Shown here: positions 36,885 through 49,776 of the stretch, piece by piece
Layout: every line of letters starts with the position of its first letter
Numbering within the stretch: the stretch's first letter is position 1
DNA from: Malus domestica
Taxonomy: Eukaryota; Streptophyta; Magnoliopsida; Rosales; Rosaceae
Assembly (NCBI RefSeq): GCF_042453785.1
Contig: NC_091670.1
Location: 41,241,501 to 41,305,500 of the forward strand
Direction of reading: 5' to 3'
Length of the DNA: 64,000 nt
The notes under the pieces: generated by a model
The model's input: only the letters and a program-made list of their open reading frames with translations
Database searches by the model: none
Told to the model about the DNA's origin: nothing
Translations under genes and position numbers: made by a program

Positions 36885-37183
36885 TTTGAGGTTTTGGGGC
36901 CTGAGGATAGTAAACCATGATGCTTTTGGCTAGAAGAAGGGATGTCTCCTTACTGTAATGATTGGATTGGCTCTGCTCGCCAGTTGTATTTTGTGCGGCA
37001 CCGGACACCTCACTTGAAGTAGTTTGGGACTGAGGACTATCTTCATCAAGACGCTTCTCCGACAAATTTGCCTGCCGAAGTTCCTCTCGAGCTTCTGTTA
37101 CTTTACCTCTTTAAAGCTAATGAACTCCTCTTAAAAGCCAGGATTTCTTGCCGAATGGCACTTTGGTTGCTCTGAGAAGTAGA
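36885..37183 (-). pseudogene. Truncated duplicate fragment of the neighbouring FYVE gene
   Basis: About 300 bp are ~88-90% identical by eye to 40560-40862, an internal part of the last exon of the FYVE gene (helical repeat 7 and the serine-rich linker after it). A frame of 75 codons survives (RLDEDSPQSQTTSSEVS..) but shifts relative to the parent after 'GEQSQS', and another indel lies near 37107. No FYVE finger, start codon or splice context remains. It is a by-product of the tandem duplication, not a gene. Confidence 0.92.
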
Positions 37184-40081
37184 TTTTTGTCACCTTATGT
37201 TTTTGACATAATGTTTTATAAATAGTGACATGAGAATTGACGTTAATTGTGAGGCGACAGAGAGTATATGAGGGATTCCACTTTTGAGAGAGTCCCGTTA
37301 ACATTTCTCTAGATGGATATATAACCCATGGGGCAAAATGACCTTCCTAATCAATTGTCATTCTCTTTGTTTCTTCTTATAGTTCCTAACTTCCTACTGA
37401 GAAAAACGATTCAATGCTCCATTTGGATGACTCTTCTTTTCTCCCTTTGTTTATGTTACTCTCCCATACGTTTTGCCTAGTTAAAAGAGATTATTAAGAC
37501 GGAAGATCATTATCACTTTAGTTAGCAAGTTAACTAGGGTGGTTCATTAGCAGATCCCCTTTCATTTTTTAAGTAAATTATAGTAATGGTCCGTCAACAT
37601 TAATCAAATTGGAACAATGGTCCATCAACTAAAAATTCATTACCATTGGTCCCTCAACTCATCAAAATATGTAACTATGGTCATTTTCATTAACTTCGTC
37701 AGAATTTTGTCGAAATGAATTTGTTGGAAGGATAATTGCTACAATTGGAGTTCCTCAACTCACCAAAACGTGTAGACTTCTTCAGAATTTTATCAAAATG
37801 AGTTATGTTATAAGGATCATTACTACAATTAGGTTAAAGTTGATGGACCATTGCTCCAATTGGGTTAAAATTGATGGACTATTTCTTCAATTGGATTAAA
37901 GTTGAGGAAACAATGGTAATGAATTTTTAATTGAGGGACCATAGCTGCACGTTTTAATGAATTGATAGATCAATGGTAATGAATTTTTAGTTAAGAGACT
38001 ATTGCTCCAATTGAGTTAAAGTTAAGAGATCATTGCTCAATTTACTCTTGTTTTTTAGATGAAAGGATGATATATGAGATGAATAATATATGAAAGCACA
38101 TATATACTCAGTCATGGTAGGAATATTGGACATCAAACTGGATAAAAGATGACGAATTAAGCGAACTAAACTACACATAAACGCATAATCATTGAACTTC
38201 ATGAAAAATGAACGAAGGTGTGAAGAAATATCATGATCAAGTATTACCACAACTTTGTTAAGTACTACCATACCTAAATTTGGGACTTTGAATATTTAGT
38301 ACTGTTGGGAATCACACATTATATTCGTTTCATATATGGGTACGAGACACGTGGAACCCTAATTCTTTGTGGCACTTTATCCCCCACTTCTTGTGTGTTT
38401 TCGTACGCTGCGGGAAACTAGGCAAGACTGTCAACAAAAACGAGTGGACACTACAACTTCTGTGACTTCCGTTGGCTTTTCCTTATAATTGAAAGACTTG
38501 TGAGTTGTGACTACATCCTAAGAAGAACACCGACACTAAACTTTAATTTTGTGAAACTTTCATTGTTTCAATAAACATTGATTATGACCCTCGACAGTGA
38601 AAGCTACACAAATATTCCATATAAACAAAATAAAAATTGACATATGACTGAAATCAATCACTCATATTATTTTGAACCGTTGACTAGTCAAAGAGTCGTG
38701 GCTTTATTATATAATGGTTGACAAGCCTGTCCCCATGGGACTCGTCATACTTCTGCCTGACGTATGGCGAGTCAGTTTGGAATTGGGGCTTTAGTCGCGC
38801 ACCCCATGAACATTGGTGGGTCCATAACGAATTAATCCAAGCTTAATTCTTGGGGAGAATCTAGCCTAAAAAATTATTTTCTTCCTAAGGGTTATTTTAA
38901 CCCAATATTGAAAATGGTTTGAAGGAAGTTTAAAGCTTAAACTTCAACCTTTATTCCAACCATTGCAAATGGTGTTAGAGATGCTATTAGTCTAAAAGCA
39001 CGTTTCTTTTATTTCTAAATGCTACTAGCTAGAATTCATGCACAGAGCAGGCATGAAAATTATGAAGTCAAGAAACTGAATGGAGAACAAATTAAGGATG
39101 ATGCTGAATTGCTGACAGATGGGTTGTATACACTTGGGTTGGGTTGGGTTGGGTTTGGGCTATCAATTTTGATTGTGTTGAAAATCGGGTCTTTAAGCGT
39201 CCCCTAGATGATCATCGCTGTAACTGCAGCTTCTTAAAATAAAAATAAAAAGAGGACTATCATTTTGAAGCAAATACAACAAAAAATTGAATAAATATAA
39301 TATGCTATATGAAGCTGTTCAAACCATCAAATGAGGTCCGAATGTAGTTTTTTAAACTAAAAATGGATAACTTAATCCAAAATTCTAGCCAGAATATTAC
39401 CAAAATATCCTATACGAACTTTAAATTAGACATTTACGATGTGGCGAAAATTTGTTAAACCAATTAAAAATCATGTGTTATTTTTATTTTTTTGTTAAAA
39501 TTTGGTAATTTTTTGCGACATCTTTCCCCTGAGCTTTAAAGAAATACTTGTATGGTCCATGACATATTCCTAAACAGAGTTACGTCGCCCAGAACATTCC
39601 TTGAATGTTTTACATGAATTTTAAGATGCTTAGAAGCTTACGGTCCTATAAAAAAAAATGCAAAAGTAGGTTCTAAAATAAGATCAGATGGTAGCTTCGT
39701 CACAACAGTCCACCATTCTAGAGAGCAGAAAGACTCACACCGTGTCAGTGAAAGACTCACACTTTTTTGTGTAAAATGAGACCTTTGGAGTTATGCGAAA
39801 TCTTTTCCGTCGGAAATGAGGTAAATGTTACAAGTCATATACCATTTATTGACATATAGGAATGGTGCAGGAAGGAAAGGTGCCTTTACAATACAGATGA
39901 TACATTTTCGGTTACGATCCAATGAGTACAAACTAGCATAACGATACTCGTCTTGCATAAATCGTGCATCCTGCTTCGTGGTGAATTCTGCGTACCAACA
40001 ACATTTACAGACCTATCGAGCTTCATGGTTCGTAAGCAATATAAGATCTTCTAACTTACCAAGGTGATGTTTTTATTTTGT
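37184..40081. repeat. Tandem duplication unit E and 3' flank of the FYVE gene
   Basis: From 37287 it mirrors unit D. It contains a MITE (37572-38047) and its right part must include the FYVE gene's 3' UTR (somewhere in 39530-40081, not shared with D). The site homologous to the CACTA insertion is empty here (near 38285). The frame at 39019-39207 is not conserved in unit D. Confidence 0.7.
37572..38047. mobile_element. MITE, ~475 bp, same family as 62289-62754
   Basis: It begins 'agtaaattatagtaatggtcc' and ends in its inverse ('..gatcattgctcaatttactc'). The interior repeats 'ggaccattgctccaattg'-type phrases in both directions. It is collinear with the element in AFS1 intron 3. Flanking 'tttttta/ttttttag' may be the target duplication. 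Unit D lacks it at the matching place (near 34890). Confidence 0.75.
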
Positions 40082-43000
40082 TTACTTTGAAGACGGAGAA
40101 TTCAGCTTCTTTTCGAGTAGCTTGGCCTTTCGAAGAGCATCCAAGGCCTCCCCTTGTTTTCCAGCACGTTTCAAATTTACCGCCTTTACCTTCTCTGCCT
40201 TGATCTGTTCTTCCAGCTGACTTCTATCTTGGATTGTGTTATTGCTCTTACCAACATTAACTTTTGCAGGCTCTGGTCTTTCGGGGCCTTGCGATAAATT
40301 ACTAGCATTTTCGATTCCAATTTCTTTCAAGGCAGCCAGTAGTTGAGGATCAAGACCCTCAACAGAGACATCATCCATTGATTCTCCTTTGTCAACGGTT
40401 GCGGAATCATGAGCAGCTGATAGATCCAACTGATTCTCAAGTGCCTTGGCTAATTCAAACTCGGCTTCTGCTTCTTCCATCCGACCCTCCCTCCGCAACT
40501 TCATAGCCTGACGTTTGTGGCCAAGAGACTCCTGTTGCAACTTGAAGCGATCACGACTGGACAAAGGTTTTGGGTCCGAAGATGGTGAACCGTGATGCTT
40601 TTGGCTAGAACAAGGGATGTCTCGTGACTGTAATGATTGGGATTGGCTCTGCTCTCCAGTTGTATTTTGTACGGCACTGGACACCTCACTTGAAGTAGTT
40701 TTGGACTGAGGACTATCTTCGTCAAGACGCTTCTCCAATAACTTTGCCTGACGAAGTTCCTCTCGAGCTTCTGTCAGTTTCCCTTCTCTCTTTAAAGCTA
40801 ATGCCCTCCTCTTAAAAGCTAGGATTTCTTGCCGAATGGCACTTTGGCTGCTCTGAGAAGCAGCTTCCTGAACTGAATTTGCTACATTAACATCTCGCTT
40901 ATCTTCCTGTTTATCAATTTTATCATCTTGGCTTCCCAGATATACATTCGAACAGGTCTGGGATCCCAACTGCACAGGAGGACTGGCGGTAAAGGAACCA
41001 ACAGAAACAAACTTTAGGCCATCATCTTGTTTTTCAGCTGGCCTTTGATAACTTCTCCAGTCATCCCCTGTCAACAAATCAACTAAGTTTCCAGATTGGA
41101 CAGGTGTAGATATCTGACTAAAGCCTTCCGCTATTTTTTGGTCATCCGGAAAATAAGTTTCACACAAAGCACCCAATTCCACTGGAAATGGTTGGCTTCC
41201 TTTAGCTAGCTGTGTGGTTAGAGGAACAAACTCAGAATTCTTTGCTGACAACTTAACAACATCGTCAATTGGACCCATTGCTGCCTCAGTAAACCTTCTA
41301 ACATCTGTATCATCCTTCAAATTCCCTGGCTTTTCGGTGTTAATTAGATATCCGAAACTCTCAGATTTCTCTTCCTTTGAATCATCATGCAGACTCAAAT
41401 CCCTTGGGGCTTCCATCTCTTCAATTTGAATCTCTAGCACCTTTGCCATCCTCAACACTTCCTCAGCTTCTTTGGTTTCTCCCTTCTGTCTAAAGGCAAG
41501 AGCCTTTCTCTTCAAATCCAAAAGTTCCCTTTGGATTGCACCTTTATTTCTGGGTGCAGAAACGGCTGGTTTGTATGAGTAAGTTCCCTCTGAGATAAGT
41601 GCTGGGTCCAGCATACTACTTTCTGTTACATCACCTCTATCACGTTCCTCCTCAGCACTATTAAGAGGAGGTTCAATGATATTTTCCTTGGGTGCTTCCA
41701 TTTCCAACATCTGGCCCTCTAGTGCTTTTGCCTTTTTTAGAAGTTCTTCTGCATCCTCAGTCTCTCCTTGGCACCTCAGAGCAAGAGCTTTCCTTTTCAA
41801 ACCTAAGAGTTCCCTCTGAATTTCACCTTTGCTTCTCCTTGATCCTCCAGCCGGGACATTAACCGCGGCTTGAGTTACAGCGGGTTCACTGACCTTCATT
41901 GAGAGACTATCCATTCGCTTAGAAGTTTCCAAAGACGAGTTGGTCCCTTCATTTGCTTCATCATTCCAACCCAAATTCTTTAACATAGAAAGGTATGCTG
42001 GATCATGCATATCTTGATCTGTTACATTTTCTCCTTCCTCATCTGCAACTGGCAGACCTGCAGAAACATTGGGAAGCTCATGTGCCAAAACTGGGACTTT
42101 ACTGCCAACAGTCCCAGGCATTTCCTTCCGCATAGAACCATTCTCTAGCTCTTCAAGCTCCTGCTCAAGTACCATTCCTTTCTTCAATTCTTCTTCAGCC
42201 TCATTTAGTCTTCCTTCCCTTCTCAGAGCAAGGGCTTTCTTTTTCAAGCCCAGAAGCTCTTTCTGAATCATTAGTTTAGTCTTCCTTGCAGGTTTGGAGT
42301 CCGTAGGTTCCATTGTATGAATATCACCCACCATAGGTGACTGCAATGATTTATCAGCAGCTTGTTTATGAATTCTCGCAGGATCATTTGCAACATTGCC
42401 CTCTTGAGACTCAAGGCTTTCAAGGTCCCGTTCAAGTAGTTTTGCCTTCTTTAGCTGTGTCATTGCCTGTTGCACATTACCTGCCCGTTTATGATTAAGT
42501 GCCTCTCTTTTCAATGATTGAATTTCGCTTAATAGAGCTTCCCTGTCAACGGAAGGTATCTGGGGAGAAGTTTCCGGATTATTAGAATCTTGAGACCATC
42601 CTAAAGATTGTAAGGCAGCACTTATTTCTGGGTCCTCCATATCTTCATCTGTCACTTCAAAATTACCATCCAGATCATCAGCAGCACTAATAAGATGATC
42701 AAAATTGAAGCTATCCTCCTGCTCGTATTGAATTGAAAATTCTTCCTGTTTGTCATCATCCATACTACGAATCAACGCAGATAGCTCATCATCAGAATCT
42801 TCAGCCTCAGCCAAGAATTCCTGTTCCTCGAGTTCCTTCTCTAGAATTTTCGCTCTTTTTAGTTCCTCCTTAGCTTCTGTAAGTTTACCCTCACGCTTCA
42901 GCATGAGAGCCTTCTTTTTAAGTGCAACAACCTGGGTTTTGTCAATGGCACCAGTACCTTTGTTTTTATTGGTCTTTTGTGAGACCTCCCCCAGAAGAGA

Positions 43001-44596
43001 AGAAAGTTCGCCCTCCAAACTCAGACTTGCTTGTTTTTTGTTTTCATCAAGGAGATCCATATCCGACCATCCTAGTTCTTTAAGCTCAGTAGAAAGGTCA
43101 TCCTTTTCTTTACCAACTGGAGGAGTGACCTTATTTCTTCTTCCAGATTCAGAAGGCCCATCTTTAATCTGGCTCTCCACCACATTGGCAGAAAGTAAAA
43201 CCTTTCTACGCTCTTTTCTCAAAGATGTTTCCAATGTGTCAGCCTGTCTCTCAAGCTCCTTCCCTCTCTTAAAGGCTCTTAATGCTTCCGCAGACTTCCC
43301 TTCTCCTTTAAGAACTTTATACTTCTTTTTCTCTTCCAAAGCTTGCTGGCGCAATTCATCAGGAGAAGCAGATCCACCACCACTCTGTAAATTAGGCTCA
43401 TCAACGGAAAGACTTCTATGTATTTCTCCTACCCCATCGTGGCTGGAATTTTGTTGACTACTTGAAGATGACGCACTACTAGCGGCTCTCTGCATACTGG
43501 AAACCATATTACTGTTCAACTCTTGTCCTAATTCCTTTCTGTCACTACCGAGAATCTCGTCCAAAACTTCATCATCATGATTTGATGTCAACTTTGAACT
43601 GCCTGCACAGAAGGTAAAATTATAGGGCAGAGTAATTAAACAAAAAGCATGTGGCAGAAGCACAAACCGTGTTTGAACAGACAAAAATGATACCTCTCCC
43701 GGCTCTACTCTTGTGTCCATATCTCTCAAAGCGTACTGCTTCTTCTAGCTTTTTACAAGGGTCACAAATACGCACAGGCGAATCACCTTGCCCGCGTAAG
43801 AGCATTCTTTGCTGGGTGCAACTGTTGCAAAACAAGCCGCCACACCTCCTGCAATGGTGCTGAAATCCCACAATGTGCATTGTCAAGAATCGGGAACAAA
43901 CCAACAGATAAATAGACAAGAAAGAAATGTCAAATTTAATCCTATCACAGCATTAAGTTTATACCATTAGGCAAAGAGGTTTAAGGGCGTGTTTGGAACT
44001 GCTTCTGTAAGGGCTAACAGCGCTTTCTAACAACCAAAAGCACTTACGAACTTTAGGAAGCACTTCCAATAGGTTTTTAAAGAAGCACTCGAAATTTCAA
44101 TGTGTTTCTAACAAAAGAACTTCTAGAAAAAGCGCCTATGAGCAGAAGTGCTTTCATAGGAAGCAGTCACAGACGGTCCCTAAGTGTACATCATTAAACC
44201 CATTCTTAGCACAACGCAAACTATGAATCTCCAATACAATCTTAAACTAAACAATCACCATTCTTTCCAAAACATTAAAAAATAGACAACCTATGATTTC
44301 TACAACGTTAAAAATAGAAAGCCAAGATCTAAGTATCCTAATCTTGATCGAATCCACATAATAAAACAAAAAAAAGCAGCAATCTTTCGGCACCCAAAAA
44401 TCGAAGACTGAAGACATACAAAAATTTGTAAAGAATTAAAAGATGGGTCATTGGATCGAGAGGGACAGAAGAAGAAGCGAACCTTGCGATTGATGAAGGT
44501 GAACTGAGAAGAACATCCCTGGCAGTGAGAGCAGTCAACCACCCAAGTATTCCCTCTCAGTGACGGCTTCGCCGGCAGCCCGATCTTCTCCAACAT
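40082..44596 (-). CDS. FYVE zinc-finger protein with nine helical repeats, 3 exons, 1266 aa
   Basis: Exons 44596-44483, 43859-43694 and 43602-40082 join in phase to one frame. The N-terminus (residues ~15-75) is a FYVE finger with WVVD, RKHHCRRCG (split across the exon 1/2 border) and VRICDPC, the set that binds phosphatidylinositol 3-phosphate on endosomes. After it come nine copies of a ~38-residue basic/acidic helical hairpin of the form LKRKALALKREGxxxEAxEELxxAKxLE (about 43370-43245, 42950-42830, 42540-42425, 42275-42145, 41830-41715, 41550-41420, 40850-40730, 40540-40430 and 40215-40090), separated by acidic or serine-rich linkers. Two linkers carry a 'DPELxxLxxLGW'-like motif. Plant proteins of this layout are known but, as far as I know, poorly characterised. 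A role in endosomal trafficking is inference. There is no transmembrane segment. Confidence 0.9.
43985..44180. mobile_element. Harbinger-like MITE in intron 1 of the FYVE gene, 196 bp
   Basis: Ends GGGCGTGTTTGGAACTGC and (inverted) GGGACCGTCTGTGACTGC. TAA flanks both sides (43982-43984 and 44181-44183), matching the TWA duplication of PIF/Harbinger elements. The interior has 'agcgctttc..agcacttacg'-type inverted words. Confidence 0.7.
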
Positions 44597-45821
44597 CTTT
44601 CCGCTCCGATTACGCCGAATCAATCAAATTAATCCCCCCAAAAAATCATTAAAAAAAATCGAATTTCTATGATTTTTCAGCTCTTATTTACCCTCTCGGA
44701 TCGTTAAGCTTTGATACTCGCAAAAAACGATTAATTAAATAATATCTGATGGATTTGATGAATCGAGAAGGAAAGGGAAAACGTGAAGGGGAAAATTAGT
44801 TGTGACTTGTTCTATGTCCAACGATTAATTCACGCTGGGTTAGAAGACGCCTCGAAACAGCGTCGTTTTGCAACGAGGGGAGTCGGACAGCGACATTTGA
44901 GGACTCGACGACGACGACGAGATCGTGGGAGTTGGACAAGTTTTCAAGATTTTTAGTGAAACGACGTCGGAGAGAGACTCGGTGCAAATATAACAGCCCA
45001 AATCTTTGGGTATAATTGGGCTTTAATGTAGCCCATTATGTATTTTTTGGTTTAACATTTATTTGAGGCCCATGGTGAGAACACAAAGCCCAGCAACATA
45101 TCTAGGTCCATGGAGGGTTTTACACTTGCATATATTAATACTAGTCTATCTGCATGCGCTGTCGTGCGTGAAAGCGCATCATTCTCGTCACGACCACGAG
45201 AAAACAACTTTTAAATTACTTGATGAGCGAGATAGAGACAAGCGTGCGTGCAAGAGGGGAGATCGCAGATTGTCCCCGAGGGTGAAGCTATCAGTTAACG
45301 AGTTCTTTAATATCGATTTGTACTTTAAATCGGGACTACAATCAGGAGAACATGCTAACACAGTAACTTTCTGAAAATTATCAAACAAAAGAGAGTCGAT
45401 GAACACTTCTCCGAACCTTTTTTAAGGGAAAAGGAAGGGAAGGAATGAAATTAAAACAACACTCACTTAAAACAAGAATCTGTAGCGTAACTCTTGCTAC
45501 AACTGGCCTCATAGGCAACAGAACACTCTTTTTCCACCTATGGGGAGGAGAATACAGTTTTTCAATGGTGCCAACGGAACCGCGAAAAAGGAAAGACAAA
45601 TAGAAAACACAATACCATTCTGCGGAAACCTCTCGGGCTAGACGATTGCAATCAATTTTGTGTGGCAATAACCATTCTGCGGAAACTGGAAAATTCTTGT
45701 GGAGGCAGGCACTCACAATTGAATGTGACTTGGTCGGCCTGCTTGTAATCCCAGCTACTGCAAACGAACAAGTTCGCCAGCAAAACTCTGAATCTCTATA
45801 CCACCAAGTGATCTCGGACAT
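44597..45821. other. Intergenic: promoter side of the FYVE gene, 3' side of the eIF4B-like gene
   Basis: No gene is supported. 44597-45000 is the likely 5' UTR and promoter of the FYVE gene. 45380-45821 should hold the 3' UTR of the minus-strand gene ending at 45822. A short duplicated phrase 'ccattctgcggaaac' occurs at about 45615 and 45672. No clear TATA box was placed. Confidence 0.45.
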
Positions 45822-48800
45822 TTAGTAACCATTTATCTGAGGCCTTGGGGTCGGGCCCATCAGCCGTGAAAAGGGCATTTGGGCCCGGCCAGGAATGCCC
45901 CTTGGGCCAGAAAACCGATCAGCTAATTTTGGATCGGATACTGATCTGGAAAATGCTTGCGCAAGCTCAAGAGCTGAAGCCGCTTTCCCGTGCTGCAGGC
46001 CAACAGCGTCAGGGGAAGATGGTTTAGGTTGTTCAGGCTTCCGCCAGGTCTCTGGTGATGGTGGCCTCTCTGACTGTTGCTGCAGTCTCTCAGGCTCTCT
46101 GATGCTCCTCCTACTGTCATTACGCCAGTTCTTCTGCATGTCAATTCTCTCACCATCTACCCGATTATCCCTCCTTTCGAATGTCTTTCCAGTCCTCTGA
46201 TCAAAAGGATAATTCTCAGCTTTCTCACTATGGCGAGAAGGATTTGCGGACGCAGGAACTCTATCAGGCCTGGCAACTTGATGTTTAACCCTTCAAACAA
46301 CAGTTATTTGTTCGTAAGTTAAAAAAAACCCCAAATTTCCAAACTTAAATAATAGAAATTTTTGAGATATAAAATAAGTCACTACTTGTCAGAATGCTGA
46401 GCTGTGTCAGGATTGGTGATCACAACATCGTCAACCCCTCGCTCCTTCAGAACCTGACATACAAACAGAAAAGGTTTCATAAAGGGGACATGAAGCCACT
46501 CAATGCTCATGAACAAATGGAACTTAAATGTCAAACCGTGGATAAAAAAACTCACCAGTTCTCGTGGGCGAGCACCACCAAATAATACAACCCTGCATAA
46601 TTCACGGATCTCATCAGATGTTACTCGCAACCATCAATGTAGAGACCCAATATTAAGAACAAGAAGCACATATTCTTTTGTGAATGCCACCAAGAAGTAA
46701 CAGTGGAAGGGTAACGTTCTGTCATGGACTCATGGTACAAATTCAATCAATGCTTCTCGAATAACTGCTGGACTCCAAACCCAAATTTTGCCTTAAGCGG
46801 TATAGTGTACAGGAGGAAGTGGGATCAGGAGTAGCATATTTAGGTTCAAATATTCATGTAAGCAAAAAACAAAACAACTTACTAGACTCTGAGAACAACT
46901 ATAGTGGCACAGCTTCATCCAGAAGTCAGGAAAATAATAAATCAGACAAAAATTGAAGTCATTTGCTAATTCTGTGGAACAAAAGTGGAAGACAAGATTT
47001 TAAAATTTTTCCATCAATAACAATATATACACACAACACAATAAAACATTACTTATGATGTATTTGAAAATTGTTCGTAACATAACCAACCCATGGGATT
47101 GGTTCAATGGCCTAAAGAGCTCTAAAAATCAATCATTATGGCCTCAAATCAGGCCAACCTTATTTTTGGGCAACAACCGTGAGAAAACATTCTTCAATTT
47201 AAAAGATTTCTCCAGAAGCCTTTAGAGAAGCCCATTGCTACAAAAAGAATATTACTTCTATGAAGCAAAAAGTGTAATCGAAGTAGAGTATATGAAAGAG
47301 GAGTGGTGGCAAAGGATAACAACTAAAGAAGCAAATTGAAACAATTTCACGTTTTAATCTGGCCGAGAATTTCATTTATTTTTTAATTGTTGGGCTGAAT
47401 ATCATAATTTCCATAGAACAAAACCACAAAGGCCCTGGCCTAATACCAGAAGAACATGGCCAGTACGACCAGATAGAAGGCCCAAAGTCGAGAAAACCAC
47501 AGTCAAAAGCATTGCATACCTGTCTCTTTTGGCATTTACTTCCAAGTGTTGGAGATGCTGAGATCGGGGAATTAAATTCAATTTTGGACGCTCCACCGCC
47601 TGTTTCCCACCATCAGAGCCTGCTGAACCAGGTTTTGGAGCATTAGTACTTCCATACGCTTCATTGACAGTTTCGACATGGACGGACTCAGTCACCCTCT
47701 GGTACTTCTATAATCAACCAAACAATAAGAATTTAGTGCATTCAGTGCAAGGTAGAACCCCATAGATTTGATTATCTCTATAATACACTTTAATAACCTT
47801 GTAAATACCTGTGCATTAACAACAACTGTAGCTTCCAAACCCTCCACTGGCTTTGTTCTTGGAAGTAACTTCAACTTGGGTCGCTCTACAGGCTCTGAAG
47901 ACGCTACGAGATGCAATTCAGCCAGACCAAATTTGCCATCAGATGGAGCAGGTTGAACCCTGTTGTTATAAACAGTTGGCTTCCTATCTCTAAGCTCTGA
48001 ATTAATAGGAGCCCTAGAACTCTCGTGATCAGGTAGCTGAACACCATCATCAATTTGAAGACCCCTTTCAGCCTGCCTTGCCAAGGCTGCATCCCTTTCA
48101 ACCATTACATCTGTCCTCTTGTATGTATCACTACCATAACCCTTGGAATGCAAGCCACTCTCAGTTTCGGGAGATCTAACGACCTCGATATTTGTCTGAT
48201 AATTGATTGAAGGCTTTGATTGCCATCTACCTGAAGACACCTTATCGAGTGCACTGGCATGGGCCAGCTTTTGAACAGCACTTTGTCCAGACCAAGCAGA
48301 TTGCACTGGCTCAGATATACCCGCCATCTCCTTCCTCATTGCCCATGCATTCGGACAAGCCCCATCAACACCACGCCCGCCATTGCCACCTATGATATGA
48401 GAATTCCCTCCAACATGGGATGTCTCGCTAACCCTCTCCAAGTAAGAACTCACTGCCCCACTCGGGGAGAGTGGTGCTTGAGCCCGCGCCTGCATGCTAG
48501 ATGGCACACCGGATGACACACCTGCAGATACAAACGCCTGCTTGGGTTCGGCAAGGGTCAGGGGAACCCGAATGCTATCATCGCCGATGGTCCGGCGCGG
48601 CATCGACCCACCATCGAGTGGCTTGCGCTCGTCCTCATCAAAGTTCCGGCCAATGTGCACGGAGTGAGTGAGAAATGGAGTCTTGTCATCGAAATGCCTC
48701 GTGGCAGGAGACGTGTGGGGCCGAGAGCGATGGTCCGCCCGCCCCATAGGGTTTCCCCAAGCGGTGGGACGGTCATAAGCCGAACGATCCGTAGGCCTAA

Positions 48801-49131
48801 CAACTCTGCAGAACAAAAAAGAATCCAAAATTGGTGCAAAAATCAACCAGGGTTTTTCAATCTCTCGCTCTAGGGCAACGAAAATCAAAGCAATTACAAA
48901 ACCCAGATCTAAAAATCGGAGCTTTACAGATATGAATCAAAAGCAATACGGTTTTTCAATCTCGTAATTTCCCATAGCAATAAAAATACACAGAAAATAT
49001 ATAAAGATTAAGAAAAGGGTAAACGGGACTTACACACCAGGAGCAGAAGGAAGAGGGAGATCAGAGGGAATCGAACCGCCATGGAAGTCCTTGAGCGTCA
49101 TGGTATTCCCACTCACTTTCTTCTTCGACAT
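45822..49131 (-). CDS. Basic low-complexity protein with eIF4B-like motifs, 6 exons, 618 aa
   Basis: Exons 49131-49034, 48805-47809, 47707-47520, 46592-46556, 46453-46386 and 46290-45822 have GT..AG borders and add to 1857 nt in one frame. The N-terminus MSKKKVSGNTMTLKDFHGG is followed by a short Pro/Leu stretch. The centre is Arg/Ser/Gly-rich with no fold I recognise. Two copies of a short motif (ERPKLKLLPRT at the end of exon 2, ERPKLNLIPRS in exon 3) and then LFGGARPRELVLKERG (exons 4-5) resemble the RPxLNLKPR..FGGAKP region of translation factor eIF4B. The C-terminus is Arg/Pro-rich and ends in a conserved-looking PFSRLMGPTPRPQINGY. I infer an RNA-binding or translation-related protein. 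The family name is not certain. Confidence 0.82.
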
Positions 49132-49141
49132 TTTTCTCTCC

Positions 49142-49180
49142 CCCTCCTCTCTCTCTCTCTCTCCCTACTTTCTCTCTCAA
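49142..49180 (-). promoter_or_regulatory. GA/CT-rich 5' leader of the eIF4B-like gene
   Basis: Directly upstream of the start codon (49131) lies a CT repeat on the plus strand (GA on the coding strand). This is common in 5' leaders of broadly expressed plant genes and supports the chosen start. Confidence 0.45.
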
Positions 49181-49776
49181 GATCTTCCCTTTGATTCAAT
49201 TTGTAGATTTTGTTAGGAGATTGGGATTGAAGAGGACAGAGATTGGATGGACGGAGAAGAAGCAGAGGGAAAAAGCTTCGGAACCTTGAAAGATCGCCTC
49301 TCTGCTTCCCTCGCTTATTGGAACTCCACCACTGCGTTCTTTCTTTCTTTCCCGTCCGTACTGCTCGCTGGGCTTTCTATTTTGATGAAGATAGCGTCTT
49401 TCACCTCATGATGATCATGGCCGTCCGATCATTGACCGACCCTTGCAATCTACATTTTTTTTAAATCTACATATCAAACTTAAATACAACAATATTTTCT
49501 TCAAAAGCAACTATAAAAGTTTATATCACTTAAATCTTCTTCAAAAACGTAGAATTTAGCGGTACAAAAAATGAATGATTGAAATTAAAAATAGAAGAAA
49601 TAACAGTTGATGAAATTAAATATAATTGTTAAAACACTTGCAGCATTGAATGTTACACAGCATTAAAAAGTCATAATGAATGCTACAATCACTAATCCAC
49701 GACCCAATGTACCTCGCCATCAAACGCACAATACGTGGCCTCGAGAGGATTTTAAACATCAAACATAGTTTTTATT

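Larger units (their letters stand above)
34598..37183. repeat. Tandem duplication unit D (ends in a FYVE-gene fragment)
   Basis: It is homologous to unit E (37287 to about 40862). Shared landmarks in the same order: 'agagagtccc.ttaacatttctctaga', the terpene-independent piece like 7281-7560, 'cataacgaattaatcc' (36014 and 38823), 'gaagtcaagaaa.tgaatggagaacaaatt' (36260 and 39061), then FYVE-gene sequence. Unit D lacks ~1 kb between the counterparts of 39520 and 40560 and has its own MITE. No functional gene lies within it. Confidence 0.85.

Noticed and set aside
42750..43457. 235-codon plus-strand frame
   Set aside because: It is the antisense of the FYVE exon 3. Its serine-rich composition mirrors the Glu/Lys-rich coding strand.
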